From assembly GCF_037042905.1 (NCBI RefSeq), contig NW_026974140.1, forward strand, positions 9,993,001 to 10,057,000: a stretch of 64,000 nt of DNA, written 5' to 3'. A program made the translations under genes and the position numbers. The notes under the pieces were generated by a model. It was not told the DNA's origin. It did no database searches and saw only the letters and a list, made by a program, of their open reading frames with translations. Shown one piece after another: positions 12,124-24,644 of the stretch. Source of the stretch: Lytechinus pictus (Eukaryota > Echinodermata > Echinoidea > Temnopleuroida > Toxopneustidae). Each line of letters begins with the position of its first letter. Positions within the stretch are counted from its first letter, which is position 1.

Positions 12124-15100
12124 ACGACCAAAGAAGAAAAGGATAAAAGAAAGAAAGTGTGGAATATAATCATGATAGAATATTACGCCAAAATTTCTCA
12201 CAAAATCGGATTTGTATTTTAAAACGGTCGAACTTTTCTCTCGATCGTTTCGCCATGTTCATGTTGGATCGCCTCAATTTTCGGCTCAGTTCTTCGAGTT
12301 TACTGGGATGTTATGTTTAATTTTTTTTCTTCTTCATTTCTTCACTACACATTTTTCTTTAAATCATGTAATCAAATTACCTTGATTTGAATGTCATTTC
12401 CCACGTACCGTCGCAGCAATACCATAGTCAATAAGTATACATAATATATTTTTTTTTTCATTTACTTAATTTTCGTTTGTTTGGTTTCTTGAAGTCCACA
12501 CTTTTGACATCTGAGAGAAAATCATATAAGAATTAACTCAAATAACTACAATTTCAATACCAGCACAAGTTTTGAAGATCGTCAATAAAGAAATTTAGGG
12601 GGTAGCCCCCGTATTTACTTGTCTGGAAACGAGTCAAACATGTCTGTTTTTATTTGGCATGTTTAATTCTGTTATAATCTTTTAAGTCATTCACCGTTTA
12701 AAAATTGGTACCAAATACCAATAATTGTTTTTTCCCACGAGATGAGAGTAAATATCATTGCAATGAATGTGTATAGCATATGACAGAAGTGTTATTTATT
12801 AAGAGGCAAAACTATTCTATTTAATTTTACTTCTTTTAACCTAATAACATCTATAAACATATGAATTTATTAAATCCTGCAAAATCACAAAATATAAAGA
12901 AGAGAACAACAGAGGGGGAAACCGAAGCGGCTGAATTCACACTGTTTAAAATATTGAAGAAAAAAAGATGATGAAGAAAATGCATGCACTCGTATGCAAA
13001 TGAGAAATTTTATTAGTTTGGCCAAGGGTTTGGAGAATAATGCCAAAGTTATGTAATGCATTCTTTTGTACTGGTACTCTTTTCTACGTTGTGTATTTGC
13101 TCTCACATTTTGAGCAAAAAAAGAGGGTAGCTTAGCGCAAAAGATGAAAAGAACAATAAAGAGGACATTCCAAGACACGGGTAAAAGCGTAAATAAGTAG
13201 CCCCTGACGAACCTTTGTGTTTGAAGGGGCATGCTATAAGCATTCTACCTCCATGCTGTAAGCTAAGTATATAGTGTTTAAAGCGTTAAGACCAGTATTT
13301 GGCATGTCAATGGCTAACACAACACAAAACCACGTCAAACTTGAGAGGGATCAAGCAATCTTCGGATGGGGGGTAAAGAAAAGAAAGTTTTGGGGAAGGG
13401 GTAAACATACACACCCATTTCAAGGCAGATGAGAACACTTTTGAGATCTCATCACACAAACAATGGCCACTAATAAATATGCCGAAGACTTCAAACCAAA
13501 AAAAACAAGCTACTTTGACAAGATGAAAAGGTGGTATTAGTCGTGAGTAGGGACAACATTTGTTCGTTAAAGAAAACAAATAGAACAAATTACATTTGCA
13601 TGCGTCTATGTTCTTGTAAATCCATTACGAACATGTATAAAGTTGAGAAAATTTTAAGGTGACCCTTGGCCAGGCATTCCGAACATTAGATATTTCAAAA
13701 ATAAGATTGGTGACGTCATTGTGACACGAGCCACTTCATTAACTTTCTACGTTGAACCAATAAGGGCAGACTTTTTTTGGTTGCGTACGAGACCGGGGTA
13801 GCGGCGAAGGGTCAAAGTCTATCCGACTTTTTATCGGCCAGACGTAGTAACGTGTAGTTTGAGCAAGATTTTCTGAAATAAATACTATTTCATTTCGCTT
13901 TCACGTGCATGAGATCAGAATTATGTCCATCGAAATCATGGCATGGGGTTTACAAACCCTTTATTTCTTTTGAGCAACTTTTCACCAAATTAAATGTGCA
14001 GGATATGTTTGCATCGAAATTAATTCGTAAAAATTACCCACGCCGTAATCTGCGAATTATTAGCACAATAATTTGGCTGAATTTCAATCCATGTTACTTA
14101 ATTAGCCTGATTTTCGTCATGCTATAATTGTTGCACGAATTAAGAATTTGTCGGAAAATACATTGAATTTGATACTATAGTCTTTTGGCCCTACCTTTTG
14201 ATGTGACAAGAGAAGAGGAAATCCTCAAAACTTCTTCCTCGTAAGTTCCATTTTTTCTTTCCATCGCCGTCCTCCTCCTCCACCCCATCATCACAAAAAA
14301 TATTAATCAAGCCTATGCCTGGCAAACACCCTACCCTCTCCAACATCATTCCCAATCTACCGACTCCCATCGAGTCTGTCCGCTTCGCAATGGCACAACC
14401 ATAGGCCCTACTTAGTACAACGCCTTCCACGTGGAACCGCTTAAAGCATGTTTAGAACAGATGGTAAAACTTTCCAACATGGCTTTCAACTTGATGGAGG
14501 GGAGGTTTGTTTGTCAATGGTGTCCTTCGCAACCAATTTGGAACTATAGCCTCTTCCCCAAATATGAAAGCGAGAAAGTGTTGGCCTGTCATTTGCAATC
14601 AACCTGTACCATACCTTAAATCTGCAGCATAAATGCTGAATCTTTCAAGCCAGCTGGTACTGGACAAGGTACCCGTAATAATTTCACAAGGATCTTACAG
14701 AACTTGTCAAGAAAAGAGCCAAAGTGAGAGGAAAAGGCACTAAATGCAATTATTATAAAGAATTCGATCAGTGTTTCTTGATAAAAAAATAATAGAACGC
14801 TAATTAATATCAATCATAAAAGCGACACGTCCGCGCTCAAAGCGATCATACTCCGATGCTTATACGATAAGAGCGAGACAGCGCACCGCATCATTCAGCT
14901 TGGAAAATATTATGTAGCAACGTGCATTAATGATTACTATGAGTAAAAATACTTCAAGTATATACTTGGTCTCTGTTTGCTATTTGCTTCATGAATATCA
15001 ATGAGAAAATAACATCTTGACTGTCTTGCATTGAAATTGAGGTTTTAAAATACATGTAGTTCGCCTACTTGCTTTCAATACGCGTAACACGGGTCTTTAA

Positions 15101-15639
15101 AAATCATCATTCGCCTTCATTCTCATAAGAGAAAAATCCTGAAACTTGCCGTGAAAAAACTACTTAAGTTTTGTGACGTCATTCTTCCAAAGCTTACACT
15201 CACACCCAATGTCCCAAAACATTTAAATATACGTCATATCGCCTATATGAACATGTAAACAAAAGAGTTTGTGCACTGGCTCACACGGAACCATTCTTGC
15301 AAATAATTCGAGAAAGAACTCATTTTTGCATGGTTACAGCACAAACGTTAGACAAACTGTTAGCTTTTGGGACCACGAAACTTTCTTTGTATGGGATAAC
15401 TTTGAGAGAGTACTGAAACCCAGAGAGTCTGCTTCTCTCGTCATCATTCCTGAAATTCGCAAGTTTAATATATATACTTGTTTCAATTACTCGGCAAGTG
15501 TTTCATATCGAAAAAACATTTCTTTTTTTAATGACAGACTGTGGTTGGATTCAAGGAAAATTTGAAGAAAGAACAAACAAAAATAATTCCATTATTTATG
15601 AGAAAGGTTGAAGAGAGTGATTATTCTTTTATAGTTTTA
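6224..15639 (-). other. First part of the long sulfotransferase intron
   Basis: No exon was recognised here on either strand. It holds an A25 tract at 7004-7028, TnGn tracts at 8158-8178 and 10752-10783, CnAn tracts at 11188-11215 and 12081-12120, and several other G/C homopolymers (near 10641, 10691, 11006 and 11823). The frames near 8316-8543 start with TTG and lack support. Confidence 0.5.
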
Positions 15640-16204
15640 TATTTATATCTTAATACGTAGAGTAGAATTCACTGAGCAAAATGCCGAAAATTTCATCAAA
15701 ATCGGATAACAAATAAAAAGGTTATTGATGTTTAAAGTTTAGCAATATTTTGTGAAAACAGTCGTCATGAATATTCATTAGGTGGGCTGATGATGTCACA
15801 TCCCCACTTTCCGTTTTATTAAATGTTATTACATAAAATCATATTTTTTTTCATTATTTCATACTTGTGTGAATAATATATCTCCCTTATAATGAAATAA
15901 GTTACAGCAATAAATATCTAATGCACTAAATCAGTTGTCAATCCAATTTTTCTAGTTCTTGGAGGAAAAAAATTGAATAAACCTAATTTCATATAATAAA
16001 ATACAAAAGAACAAGTGGGGATGTGACATCAGCCCACCTAATGAATATTCATGATGACTGTTTTCATAAAATATTGCTAAACTTTAAAATTCAATAACTA
16101 TGTTATATGTTATCCGATTTTGATGAAATTTTCACACTTTTGCTCAGTGAATTCTACTCTATTCATTAAATTATAAATACTTTCAGCCCGGACCATCCCT
16201 TTAA
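15640..16204. mobile_element. Foldback element family D, copy 1
   Basis: Arms carry AGTAGAATTCACTGAGCAAA, TTTCATCAAAATCGGATAAC and AATATTCATTAGGTGGGCTG, returned in reverse order at the right, which ends with CCCGGACCATCCCTTTAA. The left terminus is missing. A full copy lies at 46153-46742. Confidence 0.75.
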
Positions 16205-16658
16205 AGAAAGAGGAGATATGGAAGAAACGAAATTGAAAGAATTGGAAAATAGACAATCTTTAACGTCACTATATAAAATGCTCTATCGCGCTTCGCGCTC
16301 GCAATTTTTATTCAGGCTTTATAAGATACCTTATAGCTTTTTTGTAAAAATAAACCTAAAATGTACTTAAAAATAACCCATGCCCCTCCAACAAAACAAA
16401 ACTTTTTGCTCTTCAAGCAGGCGATCAGAGAAGTGTGGATGCCCCCCCCCCCCTCCCCTCCTATTGGCAAAGCTAGATCCGTCCCTGTATCTCTTCATGA
16501 TATAAGTCTCCGTCTTTTAATGGGGCGGATAGCCCCCCCCCCCCCTCGTGTAAAATGACCAAAAAGTATATGGTTAGGAGAATAGAGACAGTTAAAAGTA
16601 TTGCCATTTAGCTCACTTCAGTTCTGCACTTTTCCCACACAGTTCCTTATCCAACCAA

Positions 16659-16930
16659 GGGCCTTTTCACACATGAATCTTGAATCATCATTGTAATGAT
16701 GATTGCAATTCGTCTTTAGAATCATCGGACCTTTCACACGGAAAATTCGTAGCGTAATTTGAGTGAAACTTAACAGGAATTCACCTCCTCCGGAGAATTT
16801 GAATTCGTGATTGTGATTAGCATTCGTGATTCTAGTTTGGTTTCACACGTGCTAAAAATTCGTCATAAGTCTTATTTTTCACTGGAATCATCATTCGAAT
16901 TACGATTTTTTTTTTACTGTGTGAAAAGAC
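16659..16930. mobile_element. Foldback element family L (GGGCCTTTTCACAC ends)
   Basis: It starts GGGCCTTTTCACACATGAAT and ends CTGTGTGAAAAGAC. The inside is built of repeated inverted ATTCGT/ACGAAT and AATCATCATT words with a further TTTCACACG at 16850. It is non-coding, probably a MITE. Confidence 0.55.
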
Positions 16931-17619
16931 GGTGTCTCAGAAGTTTTATTGCTATAATTGATTTCTAGTATTCTCCTCTAAAATACTCCCCCCAAAAGTC
17001 ATGAAATAGGCGTACATGTAGCATGGGATATATTCATCAGCAATCGTAGTTCCACCGAAAGTTCCATCCCCCCATATATATTTTTTTTTTCTTTGCCAAC
17101 ATATGTTTGCACGTACATGTACATGTATGCAGATTTATTGTTAGTCAAAATGAAGTCCTATTTACTTGTACGGGAACACAATAAAACCAGTTGAGCATGA
17201 TACATATTGCAAGTCAACCATCACTATGATTCTGAATTGCAGCAATTGACGTGCATTGGGGTTATCGTCGGCGAAAATAACCATATTTGGTGTAACGTGA
17301 ATTGATAGAAAGCGACAAAAACACAACGAAATTCATTCTCGCCCATCCATTTTTTTAGCAAACATTTGCATGGTAAACTCAAGGAGTGGAAGATCAAATA
17401 CGTGCAGGGCCAATTTGAAGAGCCTGTCACCAAAACCAGTGATATATATATAAGTGAATAGCGTTGTTTGGTATACATGTATATTTTAAATCAGTTTAAA
17501 ATAGTCAAATGAAAAGAATAAAATGTACGGGCCCCTGTGACTTGGTGGGTTATTTTTTCCAGATAATATATCGTTCCCTGTTCAGTTCCAACGCCTTTTT
17601 CATACATTTATACAGTGCG

Positions 17620-18205
17620 AGTAAAAAAAAACTAGACACCTCACAAATCCCATCTTTAAGAACGCATAATTATTATGTATGACTAGAAAGAGTACCTCCT
17701 CCCAAATAATTTGATATTATATTTATGTGGTATGTCTTCACGCTTGGACGACCAGGAGGTATTCTTTGCAGTGATGTAAATTCTGACTTGCACCAAAGCA
17801 AGGCATGACTGCAATGAAGGAATCTAGACGCCAATGCCAATGATGTCAGAAATCCTTCATGAGTTGGTAAACATACTTGCTAAGCCATTGTCAATGAAAT
17901 TAATCTAAAAATAGATACTAAGGTGTGTTTATGGAACAATCATAATGTAAATTACTGAAAAACGGTGTTTTGAAAAGGGATTTTAATGCAACCTTTGTAG
18001 GATTATGACATCATTGACATCTGGATTCATTCATTGCAGCCATGACTTACTCTGGCGCATATCAAAATTTACATCACTACAAAGAATACATCCTGGTCAT
18101 CCAAGAGTGAAAATATACCACATAAATATGGTATCAAATTATTTGGGAGAAAATACTATTTCCAGCCATATATAATAATCATGCGTGCATGGGATATATT
18201 TTCCT
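17620..18205. mobile_element. Foldback element family B, copy 2
   Basis: It has the same left and right words as copy 1 at 2460, here with a complete right arm that ends AAATTATTTGGGAG and ATATATTTTCCTTAA. It abuts family A at about 18206. Confidence 0.65.
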
Positions 18206-18785
18206 TAAACCCCAGAAAATTGTTGATTTGAACCAATAGAGAAAAGTCAAACGTCAATAACGCTGAAAATTTCATCAAAATCGGATGTGAAATAAGAAAG
18301 TTATAACATGTTAATGTTTCGCTTATTTTTCACAAACGGTTAAATACACAACTAGTGATATGCAAAGGAGAGAGTCGATGACGTCCCTCATTATTCATTT
18401 GTTTTTATTGTTTGAATAATGAAATATTTCAATTTTTACAGATTTGACGATAAGTACCTACTTGACTAAACCATAAACTGTTAGAATACATGTAATGATA
18501 TTCCACATGTTCAGGGAGGAATAAAATGTTCCACACGACATTGAGAAAATTAGAATTTTTCGTATTTCATATAATAAAATAAAAATTAAATTGTGAGTGG
18601 GGCGTCATCAGTCGGCTCATTTGCATCCCGACCAGGATGTGCATATAACTGTTTTGTGAAATTAAGCAAAACTTTTAAATGTCATAACTTTGTTATTTTA
18701 CATCCGATTTTGATGAAATTTTCAGTGTTGGATTTTTCACCTTTTATTCAAGTCAACGTTTTGTCGGGGTGGACTTGTCCTTTAA
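18206..18785. mobile_element. Foldback element family A, copy
   Basis: The left arm carries ATTTCATCAAAATCGGATG, then GATATGCAAAGGAGAG. The right arm is the inverse: CATTTGCATCCCGACCAGG, CATCCGATTTTGATGAAATT and GGGGTGGACTTGTCCTTTAA. The left terminus is eroded. Confidence 0.75.
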
Positions 18786-19092
18786 ATTGGGGATTTGTGA
18801 TCTGTACTCACACGGTATAAAACAAATGATAGGGGGATTGTGTGTCTATTTATAGTATACATGTACTTATTTTCTTTTTATAATTGATGTGAACTTTATC
18901 ACAATTCTAGTAGTATCATCAAAGCACACTCAACGTAATGGATAGTTTTGCCTGGACAACCTTGTTAAAAAAATTCAAAATACCACAATCACTTGTCCAA
19001 GAATTTGGAGTGTATCATTTCAATGTGGAGGACCTAAAGTATAAAAGTCTTTTAAGACCTTTCAGGGGACATAAGAAGATGGGCCAGGTTAC

Positions 19093-19779
19093 CTCTTTTT
19101 GATCCATCCTACAGGCTGAGTTTAGTTGCCCTGTGGTGTCCAGATCGACATTATACCCTCGTCCATAGAGAGATGGCCTGGTACATCCCTTCATACCATT
19201 AGGTAGCTTGACTCTAGCCGGTGACGATTCTGCTCGTCTATCATCGGTCCTCCGAACCGGTCCTCTGCGTTCATCAGGTATAGCCTCTACTACAGGAGCC
19301 CTTGGAGGTAACCGAGGTTCTTCCCTCTCTCTGTACCTTTCCCTTTCCCTCTCCCTTTCCGCATCCCTATTCCTTTCCATCTCTCTGTAGCGTTCTTCCT
19401 GCCTTCTCTCGGTGTCCCGTCTATCAATTGCCTCCTTTGCTTCCCTCTCCCTTATCTTGTTTTCTCGTTTCCTCTCTTCATCCCGTCTCCTCATCTCCTC
19501 CTTCTTCCTGGCCGCTTCGGCAGGATCGTACTCCACCAGGACCATCGGCTCGTCGGCCTCGTCCATCACCCCCTCGTCGTGCTCGCTCGATCCCGCCCGC
19601 AGGCCGACGTCAATGAATGTCGACGAATGGCGCGATCTTTCCAACGTCGGTAGCGCAATGATGAGCATGCAGAATGTAATGGCGAAGCAGAGGCAGAAGA
19701 CATGAGCCACTGTCCGACTCACTCTGATGGTGTAGTACCTCTTTACCATGGTACATGACGGTCCTGGTATCTGCTTCAT
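19093..19779 (-). CDS. Sulfotransferase alternative first exon C (anchor plus Glu/Arg-rich stem)
   Basis: This is an open frame of 229 codons starting with ATG at 19779 and preceded by an in-frame TAA at 19810-19812. A second Met lies at residue 11. Residues 24-43 are a hydrophobic signal anchor with short basic flanks, giving type II topology. Residues about 87-154 are almost entirely E, R, K, D and Q, with alternating ERERERER, and look like a long single alpha helix or coiled stem. A Pro/Arg linker and CTRPSLYGRGYN follow. The frame ends after DQKE at a strong donor (AGAG then GTAACC), in phase 0. This fits the acceptor at 6198 across an intron of about 12.9 kb and gives a predicted protein of 505 residues. 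Base composition is clearly richer in GC than the flanks. The splice is inferred from phase, strand and topology, and no transcript is available here. Confidence 0.82.
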
Positions 19780-20730
19780 GAGGAAAAGTTGCAGTTCTTT
19801 CTGCTGAAGTTATCAACAACTGCAAGTTTAATAGTGTTCCAATAGTTCTAAAAGAATGAACAACACTCGTATTTTCCACCAGAAGAGACGAGTTATATAT
19901 CTCTTTCCCGACGATATATTCACTATTTTTATACCACAGGCGTACACAACTTTTTAGCTGAGGGAAACATATTAGTCTATAGTCTAATTCCGAATCGTCG
20001 TAGAAAGCCCCTCTCACTGACACCTATTGATGAGTAGTGAAGCGTGGTTTGTTTGATGTGGTCTATTGTGTCTTGGGCTGGGCCCTATCCTATTGGTTCT
20101 TTTTCCAGATAATCCAGTCTCATCATTGTTCGACGATCGTAAAGCGAGGAGAGGGCGTTCGCCTGCAAAACTTTTCTTTGAAGAGAGGGTCTCAAGGACC
20201 ACAAGTGTACGATGCCAGGGTAAAAAATGAATACGACGACACGAGAAAACCGACGACAAATATAAAAGCACCAGAGAGTTATTTGCAGATAACAGGATTA
20301 CCTTTTTGACTTGTAATGTAAACTTCGAAAAGATGACGAGTCATGGAAACCACCACCGACTTTAACATGAACTAAACTGAACTGAAAGTTTTACCAGTAT
20401 CGAATATTCAGAAGGGGACAGAACGAGTTTGCAGCATTTTAAAACGCAATGTTTTTTTTTTGCTGGTGGGACTACAAGTTGTTGATCTGAAATCGAAAGT
20501 GGGTACCCGCAAATCAGAAATGCTTGGAAAGCTGCACAGGCAAGGATCATTCAATCGGCTGGTATCATAAAAACCCACCATGCATTTAACCATAGATGTC
20601 TCAAGTAGCCATATAAAAAATTATTTTTACAGATTAACCTTTGAAAACACAGGGTGCCATTATTGGTATCTTATTTTTCTTCTCCCTCATAATCATTGTT
20701 CTTTGTATTTTTCTCCGAATAAATTATAAT

Positions 20731-20810
20731 AACAATATTAATAATGATATAATAATAATGATGATAATAAAAGTAATAATAATTTTAATAACAACAACAA
20801 TATCAGTCTG
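20731..20810 (+). repeat. AAT/GAT simple-sequence tract
   Basis: Imperfect runs of AAT, GAT and AAC trinucleotides. The hydrophobic frame that crosses it is a product of this composition. Confidence 0.6.
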
Positions 20811-20951
20811 TATTCATTGCAGGTAGCAGGTATCAGTATATACGCAATGTTTCTTGGGCGAGTATTCCTACTAGCTTTCATTGTCCTGGGTGTAGAATTT
20901 TGTTCAAGTACGTAAACAATCGACAGGTTTTAAAGACGTCGATATGGAAGT

Positions 20952-21050
20952 GCAGCGGCCGACCGGTCTAAGGCGCTTGAACAAACACGTGAAAGTCCGG
21001 TGTTCGATCCTCGGCCACGGCACCTATGCCTGAGACCAAGGCAGTCAGGT
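20952..21050 (+). mobile_element. tRNA-derived SINE-like sequence (Leu/Ser-type head)
   Basis: GGTCTAAGGCGCTTGAAC matches the D-arm (A box) of class II tRNAs, and TGTTCGATCC is a B box about 48 bases on. The acceptor stem and anticodon arm do not close well, so it is not a functional tRNA gene. It sits directly against a family A foldback. Confidence 0.5.
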
Positions 21051-21054
21051 CTTT

Positions 21055-21668
21055 TTAAAGGACAAGTCCACCTAAACAAAAAGTTTTTTTGAAAAAAAGG
21101 AGAAAATCCAACAAGCAAAACACTGAAAATTTCATCAAAATTGGATGTAAAATAAGAAAGTTATGTCTTTTTAAAGTTTCGCTTAATTTCACAAAACATT
21201 TATATGCACATCCTGGTCGGGGGATGCAAATTGGCAGACTTATGACGTCACCCACTCACTATTTCTTTTGTATTTTATTATATGAAATATGAAATATTCT
21301 AATTTTCTAATCCTTGTCAAGTGAAAAAAAAGTTTTATTTCTCACTGAAAATGTGGAATTATCATTATTTTAACAGTTTATGGTTAAGTTAAGTTGGTCC
21401 TTATTGTCAAATCTGTAAAAATTGAAATATTGTATTATTCAAACAATAAAAAACAAAAGAAATAGTGAGTGATGGACATCATCGACTTTCTGATTTGCAT
21501 ATCGCTGAGTTGTGCATTGAACTGTTTTGTGAAAAATAAGCGAAACTTAAAAATGTCATAACTTTCTTATTTTACATCCGATTTTGATGAAGTTTTCAGC
21601 GTGATTTATGTTTGATTTTTCTCTATTTGTTCAAATCAACTTTTTTCTGGGGTGGACTTGACCTTTAA
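21055..21668. mobile_element. Foldback element family A, full copy
   Basis: It runs from TTAAAGGACAAGTCCACC at the left to GGGGTGGACTTGACCTTTAA at the right, with long inverted arms, TGACGTCA at 21243 and a TTTGCATATC word in the right arm. The loop has CTTGTCAAGTG and ACATGTGG-like words. No transposase is encoded. Confidence 0.85.
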
Positions 21669-22369
21669 CGCAGTGCTCTTTTATCCTTAGCTCGTTCCAT
21701 CCACATGTAGACATTGATCCGCAAGGATCCGCCACTGGCGTCGATTTAATGTAATAATTGGAAATGCTGCTAGTACTATACGCATTCTTGCTTGCTATGC
21801 GTGCACTTCATGATATGATATGTAAGTTGCTTAGAGTAAAACATATTTTCGACCAAAATTATTTTAAAACGAATAGGCCCATCGGTAGATAATAAACAAT
21901 GTACACAAGTTGTTCCAAGCAATATGCATTCATTCATTTTTTTTATTTCTACAACTCTTTCCAAAAACAAATTCACAAATAAAGTAAAATAAACAGAGTA
22001 TTTTTATTAATGACATCTATGGAGGAAATTTTTGAAAAAAGCGTCTCTATTTACAAAAAAAATATTATAAAGTAGTATTTTCTATAACATATCCATTTAA
22101 ATTGTTGCAGGGATAGCCATTATACTTGCTTGACACAACCCTATAATACTAATAGAGCCTAGCGGTTTAGTAACCAATATACAGGGATGAACATTCGCAT
22201 TGTTTATATATACATTGCTCCCTCTGTAAATACCTTTACCGGGGCACTGAGTAGCAGGCGAGCAGTGGTGAGAAGGACGGATGATATAAAAACGAGCATA
22301 AACCAAGTAGGTCCATGCATGCATAAACCAATCAATTCAATCTTCACAGATGACGCGTGGTTCATTCTC

Positions 22370-22923
22370 TTAAAGGGGAGGTTCATCCTTACAACAAGTT
22401 TATTATGAAGATAGCAGCAAAAACTATTACCGAAGATTTGAGAAATATCCATCAAAGAATAAGAAAGTTATTAGAATTTCAATTATTTGATTTGTGACGT
22501 CATATGCCAGCAGCTATTCGCCATATCGTATGGTAAAAAAAATAAATGAAATGTCGTTTTCTCCAAAAATTAAGGATTTTATTGTACCTTCAGAGTAGCA
22601 ATATCATTTTACACCCGTTTCTAAAAGGAAATAAAATTAAGTAATCACGAATCAATAAAAAATGGAATTAATGCATTTTACATTCATAACATAATGCGGC
22701 AGGTGCTCGTTTACGATGTCTCAACATTCTAATAACTGTCTTTATCTATAATGGATTTTCCCCAATTCATAACATAATGCGGCAGGTGCTCGTTTACGAC
22801 GTCTCAAAATTCTAATAACTGTCTTTATCTATAATGGATTTTCCCCAAACCTTCACTAATGTTTTTTTTTTCTTTTGTTAATTTTCACAACAATCTCTTC
22901 TTCAGGGTGAACTTCCCCTTTAA
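22370..22923. mobile_element. Foldback element family C, copy 1
   Basis: Ends are TTAAAGGGGAGGTTCATCC and GGGTGAACTTCCCCTTTAA. The inner words are AATAAGAAAGTTATTAG and TGTGACGTCATATG. It includes an internal tandem duplication of 83 bases. Confidence 0.75.
22682..22847 (+). repeat. Tandem duplication, 83-base unit, two copies
   Basis: The unit starts ATTCATAACATAATGCGGCA and ends GGATTTTCCCC. The two copies differ at only two or three bases. It lies within a family C foldback, so the duplication is later than the insertion. Confidence 0.85.
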
Positions 22924-23204
22924 TATTCTGCAACTCGCAGGTACACGCACTGCAAGAGTGATCATTCGGGCAATTAATAAAAAGCTTCAATTCACTAATG
23001 GCTTATGAATTATAAATAATATGAACACGATGAAAGAGAAAACAATTGCCTTGTTTTTCATCTAGTTGCAAACCGCGATCAGTCACGCATGACAAAATAA
23101 ATTGGGTACGATATTAAATGCAAATTTCAGACGTACACCATCGGAAATCTTTTCCATGCCTACCATGTACACTGACCGCCATACTAAGTGCTAAGTGATG
23201 CAGG

Positions 23205-23425
23205 AAAAAACGAACATAACACTGACGATTCCATCAAATCAAATGTAAAATAAGTAAATATTGGCATTCTAGATTTTTGCTAGTTTAAAAAAATGACTCT
23301 TTTGACTGAGTGACGTCATCGGTTCCGTCATTTGCATACCGACCGGCATGACTATGAAGAGTTTTGTGAAATTAAGTGAATCTTTAAATTACCATAACTT
23401 TCTTACTTTACATCAGACTTTGACA
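23205..23425. mobile_element. Degenerate family A fragment
   Basis: It contains GAACATAACACTGACG, AATGTAAAATAAGTAAA, TGACGTCA at 23311, CATTTGCATACCGACCGG and CTTTCTTACTTTACATC, which are family A words with many changes. Confidence 0.5.
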
Positions 23426-24177
23426 AATTATTTTCTCATTTATTTTACAGTTTTTTTTAGTTAAATCAGTAAAAGGAGAAACATTGATACATTTATGAAA
23501 TTTTGCTAAAAATAATACTTGCTTGGATTTGTACACATATTCACGTTTCAGAGCAATTTTGGGTCTGCATGCACTTAAAGAATAGTGCGTAATTTCGGAA
23601 CTGTGTACCCGAGGTCTAAAATTTTGAAAAGTTGAAAGTTAATAAGTCAGCAAGCGACGCGGTCAAACAATTTTGCGCGGCGGATTTATCGGGAAAAATG
23701 TCAAGGGGGGCTGAATCTGAATCTCCCCCCTCCAGTCTAATTAGGATTAAACCCCACAACATAATATTCTAATCTAAGCATTTTTGTGTGTGTGTAATGG
23801 TGACAGAGATGCCTACACGAAGTTTTGATTAGCAGACCTGATGTTTCATTGTTCAGACCCCAAAACCGGACATTTTGCTATCATAAATAGGACCCGTATC
23901 TTACTACGAAAACATGCAAGTACAAAGTGCGAGCCACATGCATGACATGTATATACTGGACCGAAAAGGAAAGCTTTCGACACTGTTTGACAACATTCTT
24001 GCCAGCCAATGGCTGGATTACAAATGTAAGGTAAAAAGATTCATATATAAATTGGACAGAACAGTATACAAAATATACAAAATACAACACATATATAATT
24101 ATGAAATATAATCAAGGAGCTCCGTAGTAGCTCCATGATATGATTAATCAATATGCACAAAAAAAGGGCGAACTCCA
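23426..24177. other. Gene-free intron stretch
   Basis: No exon or repeat was recognised apart from short G/C runs near 23705 and 23727. Confidence 0.35.
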
Positions 24178-24441
24178 TTAAACCTTGCAAAGATGGCAAG
24201 AAAATAAGAAATATTTGATTGGCGGTACGGTATGAGGTTGATTAAGCAGTTTGAAAAACAAAGATATTAAACTGACAGAAATAAGAGCGACAAAGAAGAA
24301 CAAAAGCGTAACCACGGTCACAGTTGTTGGTAATTGGATTAATTGCGTATGAGAATAATTTTTACGTTCAATCCAATTCACCGCCATCTTGCCGAGACCG
24401 GTGACACACTGACACAAATATCTCGGGGGAGGCACATTCAT
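24178..24441 (-). CDS. Possible anchor-type exon next to the previous one (uncertain)
   Basis: From ATG at 24441 (or a better-placed ATG in AAGATGG near 24387) the frame carries a hydrophilic tail of about 40 residues and a long hydrophobic segment (TVTVVTLLFFFVALISVSLI). It ends SCHLCK before GTTTAA, where an AAG-GT junction would be in phase 0, but the donor is weak. Topology and strand fit the alternative-anchor idea. Evidence is thin. Confidence 0.2.
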   Translation of the reverse strand: MNVPPPRYLCQCVTGLGKMAVNWIERKNYSHTQLIQLPTTVTVVTLLFFFVALISVSLISLFFKLLNQPHTVPPIKYFLFSCHLCKV

Positions 24442-24644
24442 GTTGGAGGATGACACATTGTCGGAAGATCTTCTGTTTTGATTTTAGCAAAATAGAAACC
24501 ACAGAATCTTTGCATAAAGAAACATAATACGACAACGATTCCATGCAGCATATACTGTTGATCGCCTGGAGAAACCGTAACCTAGATAAAAACATTGAGA
24601 TCAATTTCGGGAAATGTGAAGATTTATCTTTCCTTTCCTTGTCA

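Noticed and set aside
19208..19705. Plus-strand Ser/Leu/Pro-rich frames over exon C
   Set aside because: They are antisense to the Glu/Arg codon tract, and their low complexity follows from it.
20641..20826. Small membrane-protein frame on the plus strand
   Set aside because: Its first codon is TTG and the second half is an AAT/GAT microsatellite translated as Asn/Ile runs.
20952..21024. A functional tRNA-Leu or tRNA-Ser gene
   Set aside because: Only the A and B boxes match; the stems do not close.
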